Source: Deferrisomatales bacterium
GTDB taxonomy: Bacteria; Desulfobacterota; Deferrisomatia; Deferrisomatales; JARGFW01
Assembly (NCBI GenBank): GCA_029211085.1
Contig: JARGFW010000014.1
Span: 1-47,107 of the forward strand
Length of the DNA: 47,107 nucleotides
Reading direction: 5' to 3'
A model generated the notes under the pieces. That model made no database searches. It saw only the letters and a list, made by a program, of their open reading frames with translations, and had not been told where the DNA came from. How positions within the stretch are numbered: position 1 is the stretch's first letter; each line of letters starts with the position of its first letter. This document shows, one piece after another, positions 9,981-17,831 of the stretch. Made by a program: the position numbers and the translations under genes.

Positions 9981-10009
9981 TTGACTGGATCGGGCAAAGG
10001 GCCTAGATT
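9981..10009 (+). promoter_or_regulatory. Sigma-70-type promoter of rhlB
   Basis: TTGACT (9981-9986) and TAGATT (10004-10009) are spaced by exactly 17 bases, about 88 bases upstream of the rhlB ATG. This is one of the best housekeeping-type promoters in the window and implies a leader of about 80 nt containing the palindrome at 10018-10042. Confidence 0.65.
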
Positions 10010-10017
10010 GGCCGCCC

Positions 10018-10042
10018 TTCGAACCCGGGCACCGGGTTCGAA
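10018..10042. repeat. 10-bp perfect palindrome in the rhlB leader
   Basis: TTCGAACCCG (10018-10027), a 5-base spacer, and CGGGTTCGAA (10033-10042) form a perfect inverted repeat just after the expected transcription start. It could be an mRNA hairpin near the 5' end or an operator. No downstream T-run is present, so it is not an intrinsic terminator. Confidence 0.85.
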
Positions 10043-10096
10043 ACCGCCCGCTGGGTCCCGGGAGGGTACCCGCAAAACCGCTTCCATGGCAAAGAG

Positions 10097-11419
10097 ATGA
10101 ACTTCACAGACACCCGGTTCGACCAGCTGGACCTACCCCCGGAACTGGCCCGGGGCATCGCCGACTGCGGTTTCACCCATCTCACCCCGGTACAGGAACG
10201 GTGCCTGTCCAAGGCCCTTGCCGGGCAGGATCTGGCGGTGCAGGCCGAAACAGGTTCCGGCAAGACCGCGGTGTTCGTGCTTGCCGCGTTCGCCCACATG
10301 TTGCGCAACCCCCGCCCCGCCACCAGTGGCTCCTGCCCCCGGGCGATCGTCATTACCCCCACCCGGGAACTGGCGGTGCAGGTGGCCCAGGACGCCATGA
10401 ACCTCGGCGCCCACCTCGACCTCAAGGTACAGGCGGTGTTTGGCGGCATCGACTACCGCAAACAGCGCGAGGAACTGGGCCAGGGGGTGGATCTGCTGGT
10501 GGGTACCCCGGGGCGGCTGATCGACTACCTCAAACAAAAAGTCTACCACCTGCGGGACGTGGAGATGGCCATCATCGACGAAGCCGACCGCATGTTCGAC
10601 ATGGGTTTCATCGCCGACCTGCGCTTCATGTTGCGCCGCATGTCCCCGTACAACCGGCGCCAGAGCATGCTGTTTTCCGCGACCCTCGCCGACCGGGTGG
10701 TCGAGCTCTCCTACGAGTACATGAACGCGCCGGAGTTGGTGGAGATCGACCCCGACCGGGTCACCGCCGAGAAGGTGGAGCAGGTGCTCTATCACGTCAG
10801 TTCCGACCGCAAGTTCCCCCTGATGCTGGGCTTGCTGGCGCGGGAGGAGTGGACCAAGGTGCTGGTGTTCATCAACACCAAGCGCGCCGGTTATGACATC
10901 TGCGACCGCCTGCAGCACAATGGCTACCCCTGCGCCCTGCTCAGCGGCGATGTGGACCAGGAGAAGCGACTGAAGATCATCAAGCGCTTCATGTCGGGAG
11001 AGGCGCGCATCCTGGTGGCCACCGACGTGGCGTCCCGAGGCCTGCACGTGGACAACATCAGCCACGTGTTCAACTACGACCTGCCCCAGAACGCCGAGGA
11101 CTACGTGCACCGCATCGGCCGCACCGCCCGGGCCGGCGCCTCGGGCAAGGCCATCACCCTGGCCTGCGAAGACTACGTGTACAGTCTGGAGGAGGTGGAG
11201 GCGTACATCGGCAACAAGATCCCCACCGCGGTGGACCTGGACGAACTGCACACCGAGGAGATCCCCCTGCCCCGCAGCAAGCGCACTCCTCGCCCCAGCA
11301 GCGGACTCCGCCGGGGTGGCGGCGCCCGCCCGGGTGGGGGTGGGCGCGACGGTCGTGGCGGCGGCAGGAGCGGAGCGGGAGGACGCGGGGGGGGCGGGAG
11401 CGGGGGCCGACGAAGGTAA
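10097..11419 (+). CDS. rhlB: DEAD-box ATP-dependent RNA helicase (RhlB-like)
   Basis: The 440-residue helicase carries the Q motif region (FTHLTPVQ), motif I AETGSGKT (residues 50-57), PTREL, TPGR, motif II DEAD (161-164), SAT (194-196) and motif VI HRIGRTARA. The core resembles RhlB, the helicase that can associate with the RNA degradosome in enteric bacteria. The last 45 or so residues form a glycine/arginine-rich RGG-type tail, as expected for RNA binding. The ATG at 10097 has only AAAGAG upstream. It has its own promoter and a hairpin-forming leader, which could mediate autoregulation. RhlE or a cold-shock paralogue is the alternative assignment. Confidence 0.85.
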   Translation: MNFTDTRFDQLDLPPELARGIADCGFTHLTPVQERCLSKALAGQDLAVQAETGSGKTAVFVLAAFAHMLRNPRPATSGSCPRAIVITPTRELAVQVAQDAMNLGAHLDLKVQAVFGGIDYRKQREELGQGVDLLVGTPGRLIDYLKQKVYHLRDVEMAIIDEADRMFDMGFIADLRFMLRRMSPYNRRQSMLFSATLADRVVELSYEYMNAPELVEIDPDRVTAEKVEQVLYHVSSDRKFPLMLGLLAREEWTKVLVFINTKRAGYDICDRLQHNGYPCALLSGDVDQEKRLKIIKRFMSGEARILVATDVASRGLHVDNISHVFNYDLPQNAEDYVHRIGRTARAGASGKAITLACEDYVYSLEEVEAYIGNKIPTAVDLDELHTEEIPLPRSKRTPRPSSGLRRGGGARPGGGGRDGRGGGRSGAGGRGGGGSGGRRR

Positions 11420-11542
11420 GCCGGGACCGCGGGCCAACTCCGTACGCGGCAAGCTGCACTGCTCCTCAATCTCCCGACCTGCCGGTGCTGGTGTGCACCG
11501 CCAACAACTCCTGCGACCTGCCCCCTAGGGAAGGCTGGCCCG

Positions 11543-12241
11543 TCACCGTGCGCGATGTGCTGGAGAACCGATCCAGCAGCCGCCGGTTGGCCGCGACGGT
11601 GGCGCAGGCCCTGCAACCCCGTCCAGCCCCAGCCGCTCCCGCAAACTGACGCAAAGGCCTCGGGCCATGGCCTCCGCCCCACGAGTCGACCCCTCCCCGA
11701 CCAGGGTGGTAAGAAACGCCCGGTGGGGGCGCCCCTGCCGGTACACCGGTTCCCGGCTCGGGTGGCGCAGGTAGCGCTCCACCAGGCCGAGATCGAACGC
11801 CACCAACAGGCTGCCCTGGTAGAAGAACACATCCCGACGGCGGAACGCGCTGGAACCCAGCACCTTGCGCTCCCCCACGCACAGGTCGCCGTGCCCCCTG
11901 GGTAGCAGCCGCGGGCCGCCCAGTCTCGCCACCCCGTCCGCGATCGCCCCCACCGCGAACCCCATGTGAGCCCCCAGGGCGGTGGGACGGTCCACCCGCC
12001 GCACCAGACTCACCACCACGCACCCGGGACCCAGCACCACCGCCCCGCCACCTCCCCTGCGGCGCAGCACCGGCACGCCGTCGGCCCGACAGGCGTCCAG
12101 GTGCAACTCCCGTTCGGGGCGGTTGCCCCGCCCCAGCACCACCGCCACCCCCGGGGGCTGCCACACCCGCAGCCGCGGCCCGGCCGCGGGATCGGCGCAG
12201 AAGGCTTCCAGGAGATCTTCGTCCAAGGGGAACGACGTCAC
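11543..12241 (-). CDS. Lipoate--protein ligase / octanoyltransferase family protein
   Basis: The 232-residue protein matches the biotin/lipoate A/B ligase fold: VWQPPGVAVVLGRGNRPERE, the glycine-rich substrate loop RRRGGGGAVVLGPGC, and GDLCVGERKVLGSSAFRR with the lysine expected to contact the lipoyl-adenylate or octanoyl group. It should attach or transfer lipoyl groups, for example to SucB encoded at 41.6 kb. In the glycine loop the His-Asp that often follows GGGAV is absent (VLGP instead), so its exact reaction is uncertain. The GTG start at 12241 overlaps the thrB stop as GTGA, implying coupled translation. It is the last gene of the phoH-tsaD-ksgA-thrB operon. Confidence 0.72.
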   Translation of the reverse strand: MTSFPLDEDLLEAFCADPAAGPRLRVWQPPGVAVVLGRGNRPERELHLDACRADGVPVLRRRGGGGAVVLGPGCVVVSLVRRVDRPTALGAHMGFAVGAIADGVARLGGPRLLPRGHGDLCVGERKVLGSSAFRRRDVFFYQGSLLVAFDLGLVERYLRHPSREPVYRQGRPHRAFLTTLVGEGSTRGAEAMARGLCVSLRERLGLDGVAGPAPPSRPTGGCWIGSPAHRAR

Positions 12242-13203
12242 GGCGGCTCCCCCTGCCCTGCCCCCCGCAAAGTATCGAGCTTGGCGGCGAACTCCTGGGG
12301 GTCCTTGCGCACCCCCCACATCCGCTCCCGGTCCGGCAGAAGGAAGCGTTCGCAGCGCAGGCACAGGTAGCGCAGCGCGGCGCGCCGCAGCAGCACCGGA
12401 AGCTGGCGGTACTCGGCGCCCTCCATGAGCCGCACCCCCCGGTAGCCCCGCAACAACGCGCGGGCCAAGTCGCCGTCCACCCCCTGTTGGCCCCAGCACC
12501 AGTCCAGCAGCACCACCGCCAGGTCGAACAGCCACGGCCCCCGGCCGGCCAGATGAAAGTCCAGCAGGGCCGTCACGCGGACTCCGCCGGGCGCGAACAG
12601 GACGTTGTCGCGGAACAGGTCGGCGTGGATCAGGCCCCCGGGCAGGGGGGGATCCGGCAGTCGGGACTCCTGCCAGAGGCACTCCTCCAGGAGCAGGGCG
12701 GCCAACTCGGACAGGTCGGGCCGTTCGGCGGCCAGGCGCCTCGCCAGTTCGCGGCTGGCGGGCAGCAACTGTTCCGGGGCGTGGGCGCGACCCGGCAAGA
12801 CAAGATCCGCGCCGCAGCCGTGCAGCCGCGCCAGGACCCGTCCCAGGTGCTCCAACTGGTGCTCCCGGGGAGCGAGGACGCTCTCCCCCGAGGCAAACGC
12901 CACCAAACTCACCGGGCGACCCCGATACCTGCCGAGCAACTTCCCCGCCGCGGTGCGCCGCGCCCCCGGACACGGCACGCCGCGCTCGGCCAGGGTCTCG
13001 GTGACCCGCAGCACGCCCTCCACCTGCCCCGCCGGGGCGCGCTCGTACAGGGTGAGCACGTACTCCCCGCCGTCGGCGACCACCCGGTAATTGGTGTTCT
13101 CGATGCCCTCGGCGATGGGGGAGAAGGACTGCAGTGGGCCGGCGCCGAAGGTCCGTAGCAGGGCATCCACGGCTGCGGCGTCCAGAGCGGTGTACACCGC
13201 CAC
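12238..13203 (-). CDS. thrB: Homoserine kinase, aminoglycoside-phosphotransferase type
   Basis: The 321-residue kinase phosphorylates homoserine on the way to threonine. It belongs to the APH/ThrB2 fold rather than the GHMP fold: SFSPIAEGIENTNYRV in the N-lobe, catalytic loop GGLIHADLFRDNVLF (H-D-N), metal site LLDFHLAGRGPWLFDLA. The length fits pseudomonad-type ThrB. The GTG at 13203 lies two bases after the ksgA stop, behind GAGGAGG; a second GTG two codons later is possible. Choline or other small-molecule kinases share the fold, but the N-lobe motif GIENTNY is characteristic of ThrB. Confidence 0.85.
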   Translation of the reverse strand: MAVYTALDAAAVDALLRTFGAGPLQSFSPIAEGIENTNYRVVADGGEYVLTLYERAPAGQVEGVLRVTETLAERGVPCPGARRTAAGKLLGRYRGRPVSLVAFASGESVLAPREHQLEHLGRVLARLHGCGADLVLPGRAHAPEQLLPASRELARRLAAERPDLSELAALLLEECLWQESRLPDPPLPGGLIHADLFRDNVLFAPGGVRVTALLDFHLAGRGPWLFDLAVVLLDWCWGQQGVDGDLARALLRGYRGVRLMEGAEYRQLPVLLRRAALRYLCLRCERFLLPDRERMWGVRKDPQEFAAKLDTLRGAGQGEPP

Positions 13204-13205
13204 CC

Positions 13206-14048
13206 TCAGCCCCCCTCCTCGGCGGCCAGGGCGTTGGCCAGGGCGATCCACTGCAACACGCTCAGAGCCTCGGGCCGTTCGGTGCCCGTCAGGCCGGATG
13301 CCTGCAGCAGCCGCAACGGGTCGGCGCAGACCCCGCGTAGGGTATTGCGCAACATCTTGCGACGCTGTCCGAAGCCGTGGCGCACCACCCGCCACAGGGT
13401 CTCTTCGTCCCGCAGCGTTGCCGGGGGCGCCTCGCGGGGGTCCATTCGCACCACCGCGGAGTCCACCTTGGGGGGGGGGCGAAACGCCCCGGGAGCCACC
13501 CGGAGCAGCGGGCGCAGTTCGCAGAAACACTGGGCCAGCACGCTGAGGCGCCCGCGGGTGCGGCCGCCGGCGGGCGCCAACAGGCGGTCGGCGACCTCCT
13601 TCTGCAACATCACGCTCAGGGAGACAAACGCTTCACGCTGCCGCAGCAGCAGGGCCAGCAGGGGACCGGAGATGTTGTAGGGCAGGTTCGCCACCAGCCG
13701 AAACGGTCCGCCGGCCGACCCGGCCAGGGCACGGTAGTCCACCTCCAGGGCATCCCCGGCGATCAGGCGCAACCCAGGGAGCGCCGCGGCCTCCAGGTGC
13801 TCCACCATGCGCGGGTCGGCCTCCACTGCCCACACCACGGCGCCGGCGTCGAGCAGGGTCCGGGTCAGGGTGCCCGGGCCGGGGCCGATCTCCAGCACCC
13901 GCTCCCCGGGCTGCACCCCGGCCCCCGCGACGATGCGCCCCAGGATGCGGGGATCGTTGAGGAAGTGCTGGCCGTAACCCTTCTTGGCAGCGGGTGGGCG
14001 GTGGTTCGCGCCGGGACCCTCCCCGGCCGGGGCCCGAGTTCCGTTCAC
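13206..14048 (-). CDS. ksgA: 16S rRNA dimethyladenosine transferase
   Basis: The 280-residue SAM-dependent enzyme dimethylates two adjacent adenosines in the 3' hairpin of 16S rRNA during 30S maturation. It shows the family opening KKGYGQHFLND, SAM motif I LEIGPGPGTLTRTLL, and the catalytic NLPYNISGPLL. The GTG at 14048 overlaps the tsaD stop (GTGA); a longer upstream frame exists but would run deep into tsaD. The N-terminal 15 residues are polar and probably disordered. The length is normal for RsmA/KsgA. Confidence 0.95.
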   Translation of the reverse strand: MNGTRAPAGEGPGANHRPPAAKKGYGQHFLNDPRILGRIVAGAGVQPGERVLEIGPGPGTLTRTLLDAGAVVWAVEADPRMVEHLEAAALPGLRLIAGDALEVDYRALAGSAGGPFRLVANLPYNISGPLLALLLRQREAFVSLSVMLQKEVADRLLAPAGGRTRGRLSVLAQCFCELRPLLRVAPGAFRPPPKVDSAVVRMDPREAPPATLRDEETLWRVVRHGFGQRRKMLRNTLRGVCADPLRLLQASGLTGTERPEALSVLQWIALANALAAEEGG

Positions 14049-15088
14049 CCGCCGAGCCCCTCCAGCGGCCAGGTGGGAACGGCGTTGAGGTCGGAGCCGG
14101 CGCGCACTCCCGCCAAGAAGCGGTGGCTGCCGGCGCTGGCCACCATCACCGCGTTGTCGGTGCAGTAGCGCGGGCGGGGAATCACCAGGTGGCAGCCGGC
14201 CGCGGCGGCCATCGTTCGAAGACCCTCCCGCAGCCGAGAGTTGCATGCCACCCCGCCACAGGCCACCACGCATGCGGCGCCGGTGTGGGCCAGGGCCTGG
14301 AGGGTCTTGGTCACCAGGGTGTCCACCACCGCCTCCTGGAACGCGGCGCAGGTGTCGGCCAACTCCTGTGGTTCCAGTCCCTTCAGATACGACTCGCTGT
14401 GGGTTCGCAGGCTTGTCTTAAGCCCCGAGAAGGAGAAGTCCAGGTTCCCGGAACGCAGCATCGGGCGGGGGAACGCAAACCGGCTGGGGTCGCCCTCCCG
14501 GGCGAGACGGTCGATCACCACGCCTCCCGGGTAGCCCAGTCCGAGCAGCTTGGCCACCTTGTCGAACGCCTCCCCCGCGGCGTCATCCAGGGTCTGCCCC
14601 AGCAGCCGGTACTCCCCGCGCCGGGTGCAGAGGTACAGGGCGGTGTGTCCCCCGGAGACCACCAGGCCCACGAACGGGGTGGGCACCGCCTCTTCCAAGA
14701 ACGCCGCGGCCAGATGGGCCTCCAGGTGGTTCACCGGCACCAGGGGCAACCCACGGCTCCACGCCACGGCCTTGGCGAAGGAGAGCCCCACCAGCAGGGC
14801 GCCCACCAGCCCCGGCCCCTGGGTGACCGCCACCGCGTCCAACTCCCCCAGCCCTACGCCGGCGTCGGCCAGGGCCTTCTCCACCACCGGCACGATCGCC
14901 TCGGCGTGGGCCCGGCAAGCCAGCTCTGGAACCACCCCCCCGTACTCGGCGTGCAGTGCCACCTGACTGGCCACCACGTCGGAGAGCACCTCCCGGGGGC
15001 CGCGCAGCACCGCCGCCGCGGTCTCGTCGCAGCTGCTCTCCACCGCCAGGATCAGCGGCGTGGTCCCTCCGTCGCGAGGATCGGACAC
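14045..15088 (-). CDS. tsaD: tRNA N6-adenosine threonylcarbamoyltransferase
   Basis: The 347-residue ASKHA-fold protein transfers threonylcarbamoyl to A37 of ANN-decoding tRNAs with TsaB and TsaE. Signatures include LAVESSCDETAAAVL, the metal-binding NHLEAHLAA, VSGGHTALYL, and the C-terminal CTDNAVMVA. The GTG at 15088 follows AGGAGGTG at ideal spacing; a GTG three codons upstream lies inside that ribosome-binding site and is less likely. It begins 12 bases after the phoH stop and overlaps ksgA, so it is an internal operon gene. Confidence 0.96.
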   Translation of the reverse strand: MSDPRDGGTTPLILAVESSCDETAAAVLRGPREVLSDVVASQVALHAEYGGVVPELACRAHAEAIVPVVEKALADAGVGLGELDAVAVTQGPGLVGALLVGLSFAKAVAWSRGLPLVPVNHLEAHLAAAFLEEAVPTPFVGLVVSGGHTALYLCTRRGEYRLLGQTLDDAAGEAFDKVAKLLGLGYPGGVVIDRLAREGDPSRFAFPRPMLRSGNLDFSFSGLKTSLRTHSESYLKGLEPQELADTCAAFQEAVVDTLVTKTLQALAHTGAACVVACGGVACNSRLREGLRTMAAAAGCHLVIPRPRYCTDNAVMVASAGSHRFLAGVRAGSDLNAVPTWPLEGLGG

Positions 15089-15100
15089 CGGCAACACCTC

Positions 15101-16414
15101 CTACAGCACGTTGGCCGCGAGTTCCGCCAGGGGGCTGCGCTCTCCCTTGTTGAGGGTCACATGGGCGGCGATGGACTGGTTCTTGAACCGCTCCACGGTG
15201 TAGCTCAACCCGTTGCTGGTAGCGTCGATATAGGGGTTGTCGATCTGGTAGGGGTCGCCGGTGAGCACCACCTTGGTGCCCTCCCCGGCCCGGGTGATGA
15301 TGGTCTTGATCTCGTGGGGGGTGAGGTTCTGGGCCTCGTCGACGATGATGTACTGAAAGGGAATGGAGCGCCCACGGATGTAGGTGAGCGGCTCTAGGGC
15401 AAGCATGTCCATCTCCATCAGTTCCTGGTAACCCCGGGTACGGCGGCCATCGCGGCCCTCCGAGCCGGCAAACAGGAAGTCTACGTTGTCGAAGATCGGC
15501 TGCATCCACGGCCGCAGTTTCTCCTGGATGTCACCGGGCAGAAACCCCACGTCGCGGCCCATGGGAAAGATCGGACGGGACACCAGTAGGCGTTTGTACA
15601 CCTGCTCCTCCACCGATTTCTGCAATCCGGCGGCGATCGCCAGCAGGGTCTTGCCGGTGCCGGCCTTCCCCACCAGGGTGACCAACTGCAGCGACTCGTC
15701 GAGGAGGGCGTCCAGGGCGTAGCGCTGCTCCCGGTTGCGCGCCTGGATGCCCCAGAGGGGGTCCTTCGGCACCCGCAGGGGCTCCACCCGGCCGCTCGGG
15801 GCGCGGAACCGGCCCAGGGCCGAGTGGCTGGGGTTGGCCTCGTCCACCAGGCACACGTACTGGTTCTCGGACAGCTCCGCCGCCACCTCCGCGCCACCTT
15901 CCTTGAACAGTCCGTTCACCGTGGCGGCCGGCACGTGGATCTCGGCGGTGCCCGTGTAGCGCTCGTCCAACTGCACCTTGCCCCGCTCGTAGTCCTCGGC
16001 GGGGATGTCCAAGGCGTTGGCCTTGATGCGCAGGTTGGTGTCCTTGGTCACGAACACCACCGGCAGGGTCTCGCGCTCCCTCACGGCCAGGCACACCGCC
16101 AGGATGCGGTTGTCCCCCTTGCCCGCAGACAGCTCCGGGGGCAGCCGGTCGGCGAACTCCAGCCCGAACATCACCCGCACCGAGCCGCCGCCGTCCATGG
16201 CGATGCCGGTCTGCAGATTCCCCTGCTGGCGCAGGCTGTCGAGGAACCGGGAGACCTGGCGGGCGTTGCGGCCCACCTCGTTCACATCCTTCTTGAAGCG
16301 GTCGATCTCCTCGATCACGGTGATCGGAATGATGACGTTGTTGTCTTCGAAGCTGCGGATCGCTTCCGGGTCGTGCAGCAGCACGTTGGTGTCCAGCACG
16401 AAGTTCTTCTGCAT
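15101..16414 (-). CDS. PhoH family protein with N-terminal PIN domain
   Basis: The 437-residue protein combines a PIN nuclease-like domain (residues 1 to about 140, MQKNFVLDTNVLLHDPEAI, later GDNRILAVCL and VFVTKDTNLRIKA with the acidic cluster) with a PhoH P-loop ATPase (Walker A GKAGTGKTLLA; Walker B IIVDEAQNLTPHEIK). This PIN-PhoH arrangement is expected to couple RNA unwinding and cleavage. It corresponds to the YlaK-type rather than the short PhoH. The ATG at 16414 follows GAGGA. It heads the tsaD-ksgA-thrB-lipoate ligase operon. The region upstream contains two repeat elements. Confidence 0.9.
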   Translation of the reverse strand: MQKNFVLDTNVLLHDPEAIRSFEDNNVIIPITVIEEIDRFKKDVNEVGRNARQVSRFLDSLRQQGNLQTGIAMDGGGSVRVMFGLEFADRLPPELSAGKGDNRILAVCLAVRERETLPVVFVTKDTNLRIKANALDIPAEDYERGKVQLDERYTGTAEIHVPAATVNGLFKEGGAEVAAELSENQYVCLVDEANPSHSALGRFRAPSGRVEPLRVPKDPLWGIQARNREQRYALDALLDESLQLVTLVGKAGTGKTLLAIAAGLQKSVEEQVYKRLLVSRPIFPMGRDVGFLPGDIQEKLRPWMQPIFDNVDFLFAGSEGRDGRRTRGYQELMEMDMLALEPLTYIRGRSIPFQYIIVDEAQNLTPHEIKTIITRAGEGTKVVLTGDPYQIDNPYIDATSNGLSYTVERFKNQSIAAHVTLNKGERSPLAELAANVL

Positions 16415-16466
16415 GGGCGGTGTCCTCACTGGCCGGGGCGGAAAGGCAATGGCAAAGGCATCTTTG

Positions 16467-16559
16467 GACAGGATTTCACGGATTCCGCGGATTGGACACC
16501 GAAAACCAACCCAAGGGGTGCTCTGGCCTTTCTATCCGTGTGATCTTTGCGATCCCGTC
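16467..16559. repeat. Intergenic 9-nt-unit inverted element, copy B
   Basis: The left arm contains GGACAGGAT, TTCACGGAT and TCCGCGGAT from 16466. The right arm (16534-16559) contains ATCCGTGTG, ATCTTTGCG and ATCCCGTC, followed by an A-run. Relative to copy A the right arm is longer by exactly one 9-base unit. It shares the left flank GGCATCT with copy A. Confidence 0.85.
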
Positions 16560-16585
16560 GAAAAAAAGTAGTTCAAAGGCGTCTT

Positions 16586-16679
16586 GGACAGGATTAACAG
16601 GATCTACAGGAAGTTCAGGACCAGAGCCCTTGCCCTATGGTTTACCAATCCTGGCAATCCAGTTAATCCCGTCAAAAAA
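16586..16679. repeat. Intergenic 9-nt-unit inverted element, copy C
   Basis: Left-arm units are GGACAGGAT, TAACAGGAT, CTACAGGAA and GTTCAGGAC (16586-16621). Right-arm units are CAATCCTGG, CAATCCAGT and TAATCCCGT, then C and six A (16646-16679). It lies 26 bases downstream of copy B, with the same GGCGTCTT flank, and 12 bases from the cysteine desulfurase stop. Confidence 0.85.
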
Positions 16680-16691
16680 GTTCGAAGAAGT

Positions 16692-17831
16692 TCAGGCCAG
16701 GGCCCCCAGTTGCCGCACTGCCTCCACCAGGGCGTCGGCGTCTTCGACGGTACTGAACGGTCCGAAGCTGGCACGCACCGTTCCCGCCGGAAACGATCCC
16801 AGTGCCCGGTGCGCCTCCGGGGCGCAGTGCAAGCCCACCCGCACGGCGATGCCGTAGACCTGGTCCAGGGCGTAGCCCAGGTGCGCGCCGTCGCGGCCGG
16901 CCAGGTTGAAGGACACCACCGCCACCCGCCGCCGCGGGTCGACGGGGCCGTACACGGTGAGCTCGGGCACGGCCCGCAACGCCGGCAGCACCCGCTCTAG
17001 CAGGTCGAGCTCGTGGCGGCGCACCGTGTCCACTCCGCGCTCCAGCAGGGTGCGCACGCCAGCCCCCAGCCCCGCCAGCCCGGGGGTGTTGAGGGTCCCG
17101 GCCTCCAGGGCATCGGGCATGTGCACGGGCATCTCCCGGGACTCGCTGAGCACCCCGGTGCCCCCCTCCAGGAGCGGCCGCAGTTCCACCCCGGGGGCCA
17201 CGTAGAGCACCCCGGTGCCTTGGGGGCCGAGGAGCCCCTTGTGCCCGGGGGCCGCCAGCAGGTGCACCCCCAGGCCCTCCACAGCCAGGGGCACGGAGCC
17301 CGCGGTCTGGGCGGCGTCGAGCAGGAACAAGACCCCCCGGCGCCGACAGATCTCCCCCACCGCCGCGGCGTCCTGCAGGGTTCCGCTGACGTTGGAGGCG
17401 TGGTTGAGGGCCACCAGGCGGGTGCCGGGACGCAGGGCGGCCTCCAGTGCAGCGGGCTCCACCCGGCCGGTCGGGTCGGCGTCCACCAGGGTGACCTCCA
17501 CCCCGCTCCGCTCCAGAGTGGCCAGGGGACGCAGCACGCTGTTGTGCTCCATGACCGTGGTCACCACATGGTCCCCGGGCCGCAAGACGCCTTTGAGGGC
17601 CAGGTTCAGGGCGTGGCTGCCGTTGGCGGTAAACGCGATCCGGGCCGGGTCGGCGACCCCGAGCAGCTCCGCCAGCGCCAGGCGGGCCTCCAGCACGGTG
17701 CGCGCCGCGTCCAGGGACGGCTCATGGCCGGAGCGCCCGGGGTTGGCCCCCAGGCGCAGCACCCGGTCGGCCTCCGCGTACACGGCGGCGGGTTTGGGGT
17801 GGGAACTGGCGGCGTTGTCCAGGTAGATCAC
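16692..17831 (-). CDS. Cysteine desulfurase family protein (class V aminotransferase)
   Basis: The 379-residue PLP enzyme begins with YLDNAASSHPKP, has FTANGSHALNLALKG, the aspartate strand LLDAAQTAGSVPL, and the Schiff-base lysine in APGHKGLLGPQGTGVLYV. The C-terminal RVGLHCAPEAHRALG motif, with its HCAP cysteine, is characteristic of a cysteine-desulfurase-like subfamily separate from IscS and SufS. It probably liberates sulfur from cysteine or selenocysteine for an unknown acceptor. The GTG at 17831 overlaps the stop of the SPASM gene (GTGA), so the pair is tightly coupled, which suggests that the SPASM protein is its partner or sulfur or cluster recipient (inference). Confidence 0.85.
   Translation of the reverse strand: MIYLDNAASSHPKPAAVYAEADRVLRLGANPGRSGHEPSLDAARTVLEARLALAELLGVADPARIAFTANGSHALNLALKGVLRPGDHVVTTVMEHNSVLRPLATLERSGVEVTLVDADPTGRVEPAALEAALRPGTRLVALNHASNVSGTLQDAAAVGEICRRRGVLFLLDAAQTAGSVPLAVEGLGVHLLAAPGHKGLLGPQGTGVLYVAPGVELRPLLEGGTGVLSESREMPVHMPDALEAGTLNTPGLAGLGAGVRTLLERGVDTVRRHELDLLERVLPALRAVPELTVYGPVDPRRRVAVVSFNLAGRDGAHLGYALDQVYGIAVRVGLHCAPEAHRALGSFPAGTVRASFGPFSTVEDADALVEAVRQLGALA

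Noticed and set aside
10021-10042. GGTTCGAA resembling a tRNA T-arm
   Set aside because: It is part of a perfect palindrome with no acceptor, D or anticodon arms nearby.
11543-12973. A 476-residue minus-strand frame covering the lipoate ligase and most of thrB
   Set aside because: Only its last 232 codons resemble a ligase; the upstream part is a shifted reading of thrB, whose own frame encodes a complete kinase.
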